Part shown: positions 16,949-25,950 of the stretch, piece by piece
Layout of the letters: each line of letters begins with the position of its first letter
Position numbering within the stretch: the stretch's first letter is position 1
Assembly: GCA_964356335.1 (NCBI GenBank)
Contig: CAYHHI010000001.1
Location: 103,043 to 167,042 of the forward strand
Length of the DNA: 64,000 nt
Reading direction: 5' to 3'
DNA from: CAYHHI01 sp964356335
Lineage (GTDB): Bacteria; Arandabacterota; Arandabacteria; Arandabacterales; Arandabacteraceae
Made by a program: the position numbers and the translations under genes
Notes under the pieces: generated by a model
Database searches by the model: none
Seen by the model: the letters and a program-made list of their open reading frames with translations, nothing else
What the model was told of the DNA's origin: nothing

Positions 16949-18378
16949 CAATCTAGATAGAGCTCTATCTCGTATGGATGCGGGTGCTGCCGCACCGGGT
17001 ATATCTCAAGCCTGTACTTAAGATCAATCCAGATCTTTATTAGATCTTCCGCGAACACACCTCCCTCGATCAGGAACTTATGATCTTCATCGAGAGCCTC
17101 GAGGGCTTCATCGAGTGCAAAGGGAACAGCCATGATCCCCTTCGCCTTGAGATCGGTGACCTTAAAGACATCCATGTCGAAGGGCCCGAAGCCTTCCTTT
17201 TCGGGATCTATCTTGTGTCTGATGCCGTCTATACCCGCCATGAGCATTGCGGCAATTGAGAGATAGGCATTGGCTGTCGCATCCGATGGCCTGAACTCGA
17301 CGCGCGCATCCGCTTCAACGCCGATGCCCTTGGGAATGCGCACGGCTGCGCTCCTGTTAGCGATGGAATAGGTGAAGCAGATCGGGGCCTCAAAGCCAGG
17401 CACGAGACGCTTGTATGAATTGGTGCTAGGGCATGTGAGAGCAAGGAGAGCCCTGCCATGTTTCAGGAGGCCGCCGATATAGTAAAGCGCCTCTTTGCTC
17501 AGGTGCCCGTAGCCTCCCTTTTTGAAGAAGATGTTTCTGCCGTTCTTGACCAGATGCTGGTGGAAGTGCATGCCGTTTCCCGGCTGGCCAAAGAGCGGCT
17601 TCGGGATGAAGGTCGCCACGAGGCCGTGTCTTGCAGCCAGGTTCTTTATCAGGTACTTGGCTGTGAGGATGTGATCAGCGGCGAGCATAAGGCTCGTGGA
17701 CCTGACCTCGATCTCGCACTGGCCGGCAGAACCGCCTTCGTGGTGAGCATACTTGACATCTATCCCCGCCCTCTGCATTTCAGCCACCATCATGGAGCGA
17801 AGCCAGGCATACCGGTCAAGTGGCGGCACGGCATGGTAGCCCTTCCCGCTTATCCAGGGGTAAGTCTTGCTGGCACACTCGGGTTCCACACCCGCTTCGA
17901 GGGACTTCACTGTATAACCCGTGATTGCGGGCAGCCCCAGAATCTTGACTTCATCGAAGAGATTGAACTCGAGCTCAGGCATGAACAAGGCTTGATCCGC
18001 AATCCCGGTCTCAACAAGAAAGCGCTCGGCCTTGGAGGCGACCAGCCGCGGGTCCCGGGCGAAGGGTCTCTTGGTATCAGATTCCATGGCATTGCAGATG
18101 AAGTTTACGGATCGAGAGCCTGAAGCATCTTCGACAAAATGGGTAGATGGGTCTGGAATCAGGCTCAGGTCTCCACTTTCGAGTCGCGTGAAACCCGGGA
18201 CGCTTGATCCGTCGAACGCCACGCCTCGACCGAAGGTCTCAGCAGTGAAGTTTGCCACGGGCAGCGTGACTTGGTGCCAGCGTCCAATGAGATCCACAAA
18301 CTTGAGATTCACGTCCCTTGCCCCCGATTTCCTTACGAACGCCAGAGCCTTCTCGATCTTGCTGCCTTTCTTGGCCAT
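16945..18378 (-). CDS. glnA: Glutamine synthetase, type I
   Basis: 477 residues. GSI landmarks: VAFDGSSVPGF near residue 55, the ATP/metal region HHEGGSAGQCEIEVR, NGMHFHQHLVKNGRN, TCPSTNSYKRLVPGFEAP, and NRSAAVRIP. It ligates ammonia to glutamate with ATP. The adenylylation loop (NLYDLP in GSI-beta) is replaced by a stretch reading DMDVFKVTDLKAKG, with no Tyr in the expected place, so control by GlnE-type adenylylation is unlikely. That conclusion rests on alignment by eye. Monocistronic, downstream of the alkaline phosphatase gene on the same strand. Confidence 0.93.
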   Translation of the reverse strand: MAKKGSKIEKALAFVRKSGARDVNLKFVDLIGRWHQVTLPVANFTAETFGRGVAFDGSSVPGFTRLESGDLSLIPDPSTHFVEDASGSRSVNFICNAMESDTKRPFARDPRLVASKAERFLVETGIADQALFMPELEFNLFDEVKILGLPAITGYTVKSLEAGVEPECASKTYPWISGKGYHAVPPLDRYAWLRSMMVAEMQRAGIDVKYAHHEGGSAGQCEIEVRSTSLMLAADHILTAKYLIKNLAARHGLVATFIPKPLFGQPGNGMHFHQHLVKNGRNIFFKKGGYGHLSKEALYYIGGLLKHGRALLALTCPSTNSYKRLVPGFEAPICFTYSIANRSAAVRIPKGIGVEADARVEFRPSDATANAYLSIAAMLMAGIDGIRHKIDPEKEGFGPFDMDVFKVTDLKAKGIMAVPFALDEALEALDEDHKFLIEGGVFAEDLIKIWIDLKYRLEIYPVRQHPHPYEIELYLDC

Positions 18379-18489
18379 CTCAACTACCTCTTCTTTGCCG
18401 CGCTTTCCTTACCCGCGCCCCTATTCAGGTCCCCTGTTTAATTTCCCCTGTTTCGTTTTCTTAAGATACCTGCAGTTCTCAGGGCCCGA

Positions 18490-19683
18490 TCATAGCCCAA
18501 GAATCATTACTATACCACGATTGACATCGGTGTTGTCCTTGATTCCTGCGAACATGTCCTCGCCTGGCCCCCGCGCGAAGATCGGCACCATTGTGCCCGT
18601 GTGGTTCCCGGATATCCACTTAACGAAACCGTAGGCGTCACTCATGAGGTCCCCCACGCCGTCAACTGGCGGGTAGCCTTTATCGGTTGAAGTGAGGGCG
18701 GGGGCGCCGGTGTCGTGGTCCGCGGTCACCACGATCGTGAGCGTCGAGTCACTCTGCTGGTATTCCATGGCGTCGCTGATCGCGGCATCAAAGGCAAAGA
18801 ATTCGCCGAGGGCTGCCCCAATGTTGTTATCGTGCTCTGCGTGGTCTATCCTACCGCCCTCGACGATAAGCACGAAACCATCGGGGTCACCCGTGAGCAT
18901 TCGCAAGGCCCTGTCGAGCATGTCCTTGATCGACGGGGCTTCATAGGTTAGCGGTTCGCTTGCATAAGGCAGGTCGGCATCGGCAAAGAGCCCAAGGATT
19001 CGCTTGCCTTCTGACGCGTCCAGGCCTTCCTTGTCGAAGACGACATCAAAACCTTTCTTCCTGGCCTCATCTGCAAGGTCCCTGCCATCAGTCCGCTTAC
19101 CCTCGCCAGAAGGCAGGAAATAGGTTTTCCCGCCGCCCATGATCACGGTGGCATCGCTTTCGATTATCTGAGCCGCTATGTCAAATTGCGCCCCCCTCGC
19201 TGATGCATGAGCCAGGAAAGCGCCCGGGGTCGCATCTGTGATGGACGTTGTGGTCACGACGCCAACTGCTTTACCCCTGCTCACGGCCTTTTCGAGAAGG
19301 TTCACAAGGCTGGTTCCATCAGGGGAGGTCCCGACCATGCCGTTGTTGGTCTTCGAGCCCGTCGCAAGCGCTGTCGCGCCAGCCGCCGAGTCGGTGACAA
19401 GTTTGTTGCTGGAATAGGTGGTCGCCATTCCCATTCTGCCAGTGTTCGCAAGTATTGCTACGTTGAGGTCCGCCCCACGCGCCTTTTCCGAGTAAACCTT
19501 TGCTATGCTGATGATCTCGGGCCCCATGCCGTCCCCTATAAAGAGAATCAGACTCTTAGCCTGAGGCCTCCTCTCAATGCCGGCCTGCGCGTTGTATGCG
19601 GGTCTTAGGAACGTGGACTGCGAACACGCAAAAAGCGAGACACAAATCAAGATCGCAAGAACCAGTAACCCTCTTCTTTTCAT
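18490..19683 (-). CDS. Alkaline phosphatase, PhoA family, lipoprotein
   Basis: 397 residues. It has an N-terminal lipoprotein signal (VLAILICVSLFACS, Cys ~20) then the PhoA-type core: FIGDGMG (metal Asp), VTDSAAGATALATG (nucleophile Ser), GRIDHAEHDNN and VVTADHDTG for the remaining metal ligands. It hydrolyses phosphomonoesters outside the cytoplasm, anchored by lipid if the lipobox is used. No Pho box was identified upstream, where the intergenic repeats lie. Confidence 0.92.
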   Translation of the reverse strand: MKRRGLLVLAILICVSLFACSQSTFLRPAYNAQAGIERRPQAKSLILFIGDGMGPEIISIAKVYSEKARGADLNVAILANTGRMGMATTYSSNKLVTDSAAGATALATGSKTNNGMVGTSPDGTSLVNLLEKAVSRGKAVGVVTTTSITDATPGAFLAHASARGAQFDIAAQIIESDATVIMGGGKTYFLPSGEGKRTDGRDLADEARKKGFDVVFDKEGLDASEGKRILGLFADADLPYASEPLTYEAPSIKDMLDRALRMLTGDPDGFVLIVEGGRIDHAEHDNNIGAALGEFFAFDAAISDAMEYQQSDSTLTIVVTADHDTGAPALTSTDKGYPPVDGVGDLMSDAYGFVKWISGNHTGTMVPIFARGPGEDMFAGIKDNTDVNRGIVMILGL

Positions 19684-20119
19684 GATTCCTCCCTCACGAG
19701 CCTATATTCATTACCGGCGATTCTCGCCGCTTCATAGGATGATAATATGCCGATCCGCGATTTCAAAGCCCCGAATGCTGGGTTGTGGCGCCAAGCCGTG
19801 GGCTGCAGGGGGCTGGGCTCTGGTGCTGCGCCAGGGGCTGGCTTTTGGGTCGGAACTACACTCCCCTCCAACCTCGCGCGGGTTGGGCCTCGCCGTGGCT
19901 GCCCTTCGGTTCGGAACTGCACTCCCCTTCGGTTCAGCCGCTGGCTCGGCCCTGGTTTCACAGTAGATGGCTTTTGGGGATGCCGAGGCGAGGGCTGGCT
20001 CTCGAGTCTGGAAAGAACTCGTAGAATTCCTTGATCTTCTCGTGTAAACTTGCCAATGTAAGTTGGGTGCATGGACCACGGGGCCAGCCTGCTTCGGGCT
20101 GATATGAGAGGGATCAAAG
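19684..20119. repeat. Intergenic region with tandem dispersed repeat units (copy 3)
   Basis: Between the divergent phosphatase and ferredoxin genes. 19795-20015 contains two minus-oriented units, with cores GGGTCGGAACTACACTCCCC (~19848) and GGTTCGGAACTGCACTCCCC (~19907). They are followed by a stretch (GCCGCTGGCTCGG ... GGGGATGCCGAGGCG) that is nearly identical, inverted, to 25200-25265. The final ~100 bases before 20120 should hold the promoter of the AOR operon; no clear consensus seen. Confidence 0.7.
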
Positions 20120-20575
20120 ATGAAGACCGTCAAGGTTATCTTATTCCACCCGGAGCTGTGCGAGGGTGACCGCGCCTGCGAGCGCGCCTGCTCGAAGGTG
20201 CAGTACTTCAGGTCCGATGAGGGTGGAGAGAAATCGGCATTGCGGATTACCCAGGGCAAGGACGGCACGTTCGAGTGCACAGTCTGCAACCACTGCGGAC
20301 TCTGCGTAGACATGTGCCCCGTGCTCGCGCTGAGGAGACTGTCATCCGGAGTAGTCACATTGAACAAAGGAGCGTGCGTCGGGTGCCAGGCCTGTGTGGC
20401 CTTCTGCCCGACGGGTGTCATGCGCAAAGCGCCGGGCCACATCGTACCCTTCAAGTGCATCTCCTGCGGCAAGTGCGTCGAGGCCTGCCCGAAGAAGGCG
20501 CTTGAGCTGGTCGAGATGAAGATTGAGGACCTGGAGCGTGAAGTCTACGCCAGGCACGGGAGGGTGTGCCCATGA
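20120..20575 (+). CDS. Polyferredoxin-type [4Fe-4S] protein of the AOR operon
   Basis: 151 residues rich in Cys: CEGDRACERAC near the N-terminus, then CTVCNHCGLCVDMCP, CVGCQACVAFCP and CISCGKCVEACP. This suggests up to four [4Fe-4S] clusters, as in electron-transfer proteins that accompany aldehyde oxidoreductases. Its stop overlaps the AOR start (ATGA), so the two are translationally coupled; it is probably the electron acceptor or wire of that enzyme. Confidence 0.88.
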   Translation: MKTVKVILFHPELCEGDRACERACSKVQYFRSDEGGEKSALRITQGKDGTFECTVCNHCGLCVDMCPVLALRRLSSGVVTLNKGACVGCQACVAFCPTGVMRKAPGHIVPFKCISCGKCVEACPKKALELVEMKIEDLEREVYARHGRVCP

Positions 20576-22935
20576 AAGGCCCAGAGAACACCATCGAGTG
20601 CGATTTCAAGCCCAAAACGTTGAAGACAGCCGGTGGATTCGAAACTGGAAACACGCGCCACGAGTGGGACTATGCCAAGCTCAGGGCCGCACACATGGTC
20701 CTCGCCGAGATGAGGTACGAGAAACACCCGGTAGTCCACGGTTACGCCGGCCGCACACTCTACGTCAACCTCACCAGGAATGAGATAGCCGAGAGGCCCG
20801 TCGCCGAGGAAATGAAGAGGCAGTTCACGGGCGGCAAGGGCTTCGACCTCAAGCTGCTATATGAGGCGATCAAGCCTTCGACCAGGTGGGACAGCGAAGA
20901 GAACGAGTTGGTCCTCGCCGCTGGGCCGCTCTGCGGTACGACACAATATTCTGGCATGGGCAAGTGCCTGGCCGCCACCGTTTCGCCCCTCACCAACATA
21001 GTCTGCGACTCCAACGCAGGCGGGTACTTCGCGCCGTACCTCAAGTTCGCGGGCTTCGACGCCATCGAGATACAGGGAAAGGCGAAGGAGGACGTGGCGG
21101 TTGTAGTCGATGGCACTGAGGGCGTGGTGAGGATCGAGACCGCTCCTCTGGAGGAGGTCAACTCCCATCTCCTGGCGGAGCAGCTAACGCACCTGTACGC
21201 CGCTGAGGACACGGATGCCGCGCGACAGAAGGTTGCGGTTGTCTCCTCCGGGAGGGGCTCGGAACATTCGTACTGGGGCTGCCTCAATATATCGTTCTAC
21301 GATCCGCGCAGGAAGGTGGCGAGACTCAAACAGCACGGGCGCGGCGGACTGGGCACCGTCTGGAGGAACAGGAGGCTGAAGGCCCTGGGTGCGAGGATCG
21401 AGAAGATGGACGGCGTGTCGAACAGTCGGGCTGACCCGGACAAGATTGTGGCTGCGGGTATAAGACATCACACCGAGATGCGGGACCTGGACTCGCACCA
21501 GTGCTGCATGCGCGAGGTCGGGACCGGGAATATAGTAGAGGTCATGGACGCCTACGACCTGCTGCCCACCGAAAACTACAGGTTCGGCTCCTCGCCCAAG
21601 GCGTCGAACCTTCACTCCAAGCATTTCTACAGGCGCTTCACGCAGGTCATACCCGACGGCTGCTGGTACGGCTGCACGATGGCCTGCGCCAAGGTGGTTG
21701 ACGGCTTCACGGTCATGACGGGGCCCTACAAGGGGATGAGATTCTCCGTCGATGGGCCGGAGTACGAGAACTCGGGCGGGTGTGCGAACATGGGGCTCTT
21801 TGATCCCGACTGGGTGATAGAGTGGAACTTCTACTGCGACTCGTACGGCATCGACACCATATCCTTCGCCACCGGTATGGCGTTCTATATGGAGATGTAC
21901 GAGTACGGAATCCTGAATAAGGAGCGCTGCGGCGGGCTCGAGCTCGTGTGGGGGAACGGCGAGGCCGTCCTGGAGTTCCTGCACAGAGTTGCGCAGGGCG
22001 ACAAGCATGAGTTCATTCAAATCGCAGCCAAGGGCGTCCGGAGGACCAAGGGCTGGCTTATCTCGAAGGGATGGGGCGACCCCATTTTGATCGAGAACTG
22101 CGGCATGGAAAACAAGGGGCTCGAGTTCTCGGAGTACGTGAGCAAGGAGTCGCTGGCGCAGCAGGGCGGCTACGGCCTGACAAACAAGGGGCCTCAGCAC
22201 GACGAGGCCTGGCTCATATTCATGGACATGGTCAACAAGCAGATACCGACCTTCGCCGACAAGGCCGAGGCACTTCACTACTTCCCGATGTGGCGCACGT
22301 GGTTCGGGCTCGTGGGACTCTGCAAGCTCCCCTGGAACGACGTGACTCCCGTCTCGAATGCGCAGGCGAAGGAGCCGGCGAAGGTACCCGAGCACCTGCA
22401 GAACTACGCAGACATCATGTCGGGGACGCTGGGCAAGGACATCAAGCCGCAGGATCTCGTCGACTCGAGCGAGCGCGTCTACAACTTCCAGCGCGCGATG
22501 AATGTCTGGATGGGCCGCGGCACGCGCAGAGACGACTGGATACCGTTCCGAGCGAAGGGCCCCGTGACCGAGATGGAGTACCTGTCGAGGCAGGAGCGCT
22601 ACGACAGGCAGCTCATTGAAAAGGGGCTCGCGGCCAAGGAGGCGCTGGCGAAGATGAGCGCGTGCCAGAAGCGCGAGCTCTTGGCTTCGTACCGCGATGA
22701 CCAGTACGAGAAGCTCGCCGACTCCGTCTACCACAGGCGCGGCTGGACGCCGAACGGAATACCGACGCCGCAGAAGATGATGGCACTGGGTTTCGGCGAG
22801 TACAAGGAGCTTCTCAAGATGCTCCAGAAGAAGATAGACGAGGACGAGAAGGCAGGGCTCAACAAGTGGGGCGGCAACTACGGCAAGGACGAGAGCCCAC
22901 CCAGCAGCGAACCGAGGTACTGGGAGAAATGGTGA
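20572..22935 (+). CDS. Aldehyde ferredoxin oxidoreductase family protein (tungsten/molybdenum-bis-pterin)
   Basis: 787 residues from the ATG at 20572. The N-terminal AOR domain starts HGYAGRTLYVNLTRNEIAE, with GGKGFDLKLLYE and AAGPLCGTTQYSGMGKCLAA. The iron-sulfur ligands appear to be GCWYGCTMAC (~residues 365-375; spacing C-x3-C-x3-C instead of the usual C-x2-C-x3-C) and VGLCKLPW (~580). It is longer than typical ~600-650-residue AORs, mostly through insertions and a charged C-terminal tail. Known chemistry is oxidation of aldehydes to acids with reduction of ferredoxin; the substrate of this branch is not predictable. Linked downstream are cofactor-sulfur genes (ThiF-, MoaD-like). Confidence 0.9.
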   Translation: MKGPENTIECDFKPKTLKTAGGFETGNTRHEWDYAKLRAAHMVLAEMRYEKHPVVHGYAGRTLYVNLTRNEIAERPVAEEMKRQFTGGKGFDLKLLYEAIKPSTRWDSEENELVLAAGPLCGTTQYSGMGKCLAATVSPLTNIVCDSNAGGYFAPYLKFAGFDAIEIQGKAKEDVAVVVDGTEGVVRIETAPLEEVNSHLLAEQLTHLYAAEDTDAARQKVAVVSSGRGSEHSYWGCLNISFYDPRRKVARLKQHGRGGLGTVWRNRRLKALGARIEKMDGVSNSRADPDKIVAAGIRHHTEMRDLDSHQCCMREVGTGNIVEVMDAYDLLPTENYRFGSSPKASNLHSKHFYRRFTQVIPDGCWYGCTMACAKVVDGFTVMTGPYKGMRFSVDGPEYENSGGCANMGLFDPDWVIEWNFYCDSYGIDTISFATGMAFYMEMYEYGILNKERCGGLELVWGNGEAVLEFLHRVAQGDKHEFIQIAAKGVRRTKGWLISKGWGDPILIENCGMENKGLEFSEYVSKESLAQQGGYGLTNKGPQHDEAWLIFMDMVNKQIPTFADKAEALHYFPMWRTWFGLVGLCKLPWNDVTPVSNAQAKEPAKVPEHLQNYADIMSGTLGKDIKPQDLVDSSERVYNFQRAMNVWMGRGTRRDDWIPFRAKGPVTEMEYLSRQERYDRQLIEKGLAAKEALAKMSACQKRELLASYRDDQYEKLADSVYHRRGWTPNGIPTPQKMMALGFGEYKELLKMLQKKIDEDEKAGLNKWGGNYGKDESPPSSEPRYWEKW

Positions 22936-22966
22936 AACGATCTCCCCTCAATCCATCTCGACTCCG

Positions 22967-23569
22967 ATGAAAGACGCTGAGAAGGCAAAGCTCGAGGCGA
23001 GGCTCCGCAAGGCTTCGGTCGGCATCGCAGGCGCCGGCGGCCTTGGCTCCAATGCCGCCATGGCTCTGGCGCGCGCAGGCGTCGGGCATCTTGTCATCGT
23101 CGATTTCGACAGGGTCGAAAAGAAGAATCTCACTCGCCAGTACTACTTCCTCGACCAGGTCGGCACGCTCAAGGTCGAGGCTCTGAAGGCAAACATCGAG
23201 CGCGCGGTCGAGGGCGTGAAGGTCGATGCCGTCGGCAAGAGGCTCGTCCCCGGTAAAATGGCCGCGCCGTTCAAGAACGTCGATGTGGTCGTAGAGGCGC
23301 TCGACAAAGCCGAAACAAAGACCCGCTTTGTCCAGGAAGTACTTAGAGATCTCCCTGGAAAGCCGGTGGTCGCCGCCTCGGGGGTCGCGGGATGGGGCGC
23401 GTGCGAGAGGATCGAGCTCAAGAGGTTCGCGCCGCTTCATCTCGTGAGGGACGATTGCGCGAAGTCGAGCGACGAGGGCGTACTGCTGGCGCCGAAGGTC
23501 TGCACGATGGCCAATATGCAGGCCAACGTAGTGTTGGAGATCCTGCTGGGGGCCGAGCATGTCGATTGA
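22967..23569 (+). CDS. ThiF/MoeB-family adenylyltransferase (short form)
   Basis: 200 residues. It has the nucleotide-binding GIAGAGGLGSNAAMALARAGVG near residue 20, DFDRVEKKNLTRQYYF, and DVVVEALDKAETK. It is shorter than MoeB/ThiF of E. coli and lacks the zinc CxxC pairs, as in short ThiF-like proteins of anaerobes. It should adenylate the C-terminal Gly-Gly of a small carrier; the 66-residue partner begins inside its 3' end. In this operon the likely purpose is pterin-cofactor sulfur supply for AOR, which is an inference from position. Confidence 0.88.
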   Translation: MKDAEKAKLEARLRKASVGIAGAGGLGSNAAMALARAGVGHLVIVDFDRVEKKNLTRQYYFLDQVGTLKVEALKANIERAVEGVKVDAVGKRLVPGKMAAPFKNVDVVVEALDKAETKTRFVQEVLRDLPGKPVVAASGVAGWGACERIELKRFAPLHLVRDDCAKSSDEGVLLAPKVCTMANMQANVVLEILLGAEHVD

Positions 23570-23759
23570 TGTGAACGGCGATGCCATCCCCTACGTCAAG
23601 GGTGAGACAATTTCCGAGCTGCTTGCGCGCATGAAGTACGTCTTTCCGATGCTGGTCGTGGTTGTAGACGGGAAGATAATTCAGGAGACGGATTTCGCCT
23701 CCTCGAAGTTCGACGACGGTGCGAAGATCGAGGTCATACACCTGACCAGCGGGGGATGA
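23559..23759 (+). CDS. MoaD/ThiS-family sulfur-carrier protein
   Basis: 66 residues, ubiquitin-like beta-grasp, ending LTSGG. The C-terminal Gly-Gly is the residue pair that is adenylated and thiocarboxylated in MoaD and ThiS. It starts 11 bases inside the ThiF-like gene, so the pair is coupled. ThiS versus MoaD cannot be separated by sequence alone; co-location with AOR favours a pterin role. Confidence 0.85.
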   Translation: MSIDVNGDAIPYVKGETISELLARMKYVFPMLVVVVDGKIIQETDFASSKFDDGAKIEVIHLTSGG

Positions 23760-23805
23760 TCTCGGTTCCGCGGCCAGGGTAGTTGACTTTCTGAAGAGTC
23801 ACCGG

Positions 23806-25104
23806 TCAGACGAAAATCAGCTGGACCAAGACAAAAACCGGGAACAGGACAACCAGGGAGAACTTGAAGACATAAGCAAAGAAACTCGGCATCTTGATGT
23901 TGTTGTCCTCAGCAATCGATTTTACCAGAAAGTTGGGCCCATTTCCAATATACGTCATGCTCCCAAAGAATACAGCGCCGAGAGAAATCGCTCTCATAAG
24001 CTCATAAGGAATTCCAGCAACCATATTGGTTGCCTGTTTTCCCAAACCAAGTGCGAGCGAATAGAACGTGACCGCAGTCGGAGTGTTATCTAAAACGCTA
24101 CTCAAGCCACCGCTGGCATAATAGAATTGATGAGGTAGGTTCACTCCGAGCTGCTTTGCATTGTATTCCAGGTAAAGAATGCAGGGCACCATTGTCACGA
24201 AGATCCCGAAGAACAGATAAGCAACCTCTTGAATCGGTCCCCAGGTAAAGTTGTTTGAGACCCGGGCCAATCTCGGAGTAAAAGCTAACGAGACAAGGGC
24301 CATGGCAATGATGACGAATTCTCTTAGAAACCTGTAATATTGGTTGTGGTGAATCGCGCGGATGTATTGCTGGTTTAGAAAAGCGACCGCAAGCACAACT
24401 CCAATCAGCCATACAAAGTTCAGCTTGCCTTGAAGTCTGATGGGACGGATGTTGGTCTCATCCCGCAGTATCGCCTGCGGGCTTTCCTTCTTGTAGTAGT
24501 ATGAATCGACAACAAAGTACACGAGAAGAAGCAAGCCGTTGGTGAACAGCCACTCCGGGAACAGCCTCAGAAACCATGTGAATGGCGTTCCTCGCAAGTA
24601 CATCATGAACAAAGGAGGATCCCCCAGCGGGGTAAGCAGCCCTCCGCAATTCGCAACTACTCCTATGAAGAACAGAACCGTGTGGACCTTGAAATTCCTT
24701 TCCTGGTTTGTCTTAAGCAACGGGCGCACAAGAAGCATTGCCGCACCGGTCGTTCCCATGATTGACGCCAGTACGGCTCCTATGCCAAGAAAGGCAGTAT
24801 TGATAATTGGTCTTGCCTCGATGTCCCCGGTCAGAGAAATTCCGCCGGTTATCGTGAAGAGCGAGCCAAGCAGGATTATGAAGGGCAGATAATCAAAGAC
24901 CATTGTCTGGAAGAGCTTCTCATGCATTCCACTCGACAAGAGAAAAACGGCGGTTGGCAGGCCAAGAATCCCAGCAACAATAAGTTTGTTCCTATTCTTC
25001 GCCCACCAATGACTCCAGAACAAGGGAAAGATCGCTATGGACAGCAGCATCAAGACGAATGGCAGAAGACTTACAAGTGGAGCATCGAATCCCTCAATGT
25101 TCAC
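23806..25104 (-). CDS. NhaD/ArsB-like ion transporter superfamily, probable Na+/H+ antiporter
   Basis: 432 residues with about 11-12 hydrophobic helices. NhaD-type motifs are visible: GVVANCGGLLTPLGDPPLFMMYLRG (~residues 145-170), SSVLDNTPTAVTFYSLALG (~340) and FGSMTYIGNGPNFLVKSIAE (~380). The N/D/P-rich re-entrant loops fit Na+/H+ antiport in the inner membrane. It lies just downstream of the hydrogenase operon on the same strand, separated by ~230 bases of dispersed repeats. It may exchange the ion gradient set by that complex, but co-transcription is doubtful. Confidence 0.85.
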   Translation of the reverse strand: MNIEGFDAPLVSLLPFVLMLLSIAIFPLFWSHWWAKNRNKLIVAGILGLPTAVFLLSSGMHEKLFQTMVFDYLPFIILLGSLFTITGGISLTGDIEARPIINTAFLGIGAVLASIMGTTGAAMLLVRPLLKTNQERNFKVHTVLFFIGVVANCGGLLTPLGDPPLFMMYLRGTPFTWFLRLFPEWLFTNGLLLLVYFVVDSYYYKKESPQAILRDETNIRPIRLQGKLNFVWLIGVVLAVAFLNQQYIRAIHHNQYYRFLREFVIIAMALVSLAFTPRLARVSNNFTWGPIQEVAYLFFGIFVTMVPCILYLEYNAKQLGVNLPHQFYYASGGLSSVLDNTPTAVTFYSLALGLGKQATNMVAGIPYELMRAISLGAVFFGSMTYIGNGPNFLVKSIAEDNNIKMPSFFAYVFKFSLVVLFPVFVLVQLIFV

Positions 25105-25127
25105 AGCTGCCTCAGATCATACGAGAG

Positions 25128-25325
25128 CGACAGCCAGCCCCGGGCCCAGCCGAGGCGAGGGTTGGGCTGAAGCGGAGTGTAGGTCCGACGCGAAAGCCAG
25201 CCTTCGCCTCGGCATCCCCAAGAACCATCTACGGCGAAACCAGCGCCGAGCCAGCGGCTCGACCGGAGGGGAGTGTAGTTCCGACCCAAAGGCCGGCCGC
25301 AGCGAGGCGAGAGTATGCGCAAGCC
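25128..25325 (+). repeat. Dispersed intergenic repeat, copy 4 (two units)
   Basis: Two plus-oriented units, with cores GGAGTGTAGGTCCGAC (~25178) and GGGGAGTGTAGTTCCGAC (~25273). Between them CCTCGGCATCCCCAAGAACC and CCGAGCCAGCGGCTCG match the inverse of 19940-20000 closely. It fills the gap between the hydrogenase operon and the antiporter gene. Confidence 0.7.
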
Positions 25326-25332
25326 GCGACTC

Positions 25333-25941
25333 CTATGCCTTGAGCTGGATCTCGCGCCTGCACTTAGGGCAGAGAATCCTAATGACATCTTGCCTGCCGG
25401 GTTCCAGCTCCGCCTGCCGCGGGGGAATGTCCTTTAGAAGATTCGCGTCCTTGAGGGCTGAAAGAACGAGCGTGGGATTGGAATATGCAAGTGGGCCGAG
25501 TCTGTCCGCGACCCACCTTATATGGTCAGCGGCTCCTACGATGTCGCCGCACATCTCGCACAGCACGAGCTCCTTCTCGATACCCGTCTTCGCATCCTTC
25601 CGGTCAAAATAGACGGTGTCGTAGTCTGTCGATAGCCTTACACCCTTCTTGGTGATGCAGTTGACCTCGCATTGTCCGCATTGGATGCACTTGTCATAGT
25701 ACAGCGTCAGGGTTCGCTTCCTGGTTTTGGGATCGTCAGAAATCTGTATGTCATTGGCCGGACACACCATCGCGCAAGCCCCGCACCCCACACACTCTTT
25801 CTCATCATACTTGGCTTTACCTCTGAAACGCTTCTGTGGCTCGGACGGGGCCTTGGGAAACTTGGTGGTATATGGGCCCGTGAATAGGGCCGTAAATGCC
25901 TCCTTCAAGATCCTGCCTTGAAGCAAACCCGGCAGCTTCAT
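25333..25941 (-). CDS. Hydrogenase [4Fe-4S] ferredoxin-like subunit (NuoI/HycF/MbhN-like)
   Basis: 202 residues. Two clusters: CVGCGACAMVCP and CIQCGQCEVNC (~residues 51-95), as in NuoI-type subunits that pass electrons to the small subunit. Extra Cys pairs CEMCG (~130) and CPKC near the C-terminus are not standard NuoI features and could bind another metal or cluster. It is the last gene of the hydrogenase operon, 9 bases after the MrpD-like gene. Confidence 0.88.
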   Translation of the reverse strand: MKLPGLLQGRILKEAFTALFTGPYTTKFPKAPSEPQKRFRGKAKYDEKECVGCGACAMVCPANDIQISDDPKTRKRTLTLYYDKCIQCGQCEVNCITKKGVRLSTDYDTVYFDRKDAKTGIEKELVLCEMCGDIVGAADHIRWVADRLGPLAYSNPTLVLSALKDANLLKDIPPRQAELEPGRQDVIRILCPKCRREIQLKA

Positions 25942-25950
25942 TTGTCCTCC

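Noticed and set aside
21184..22734. 516-residue minus-strand ORF inside the AOR gene
   Set aside because: Antisense shadow of a clear AOR; Val/Leu/Arg/His-rich mirror of its codons.
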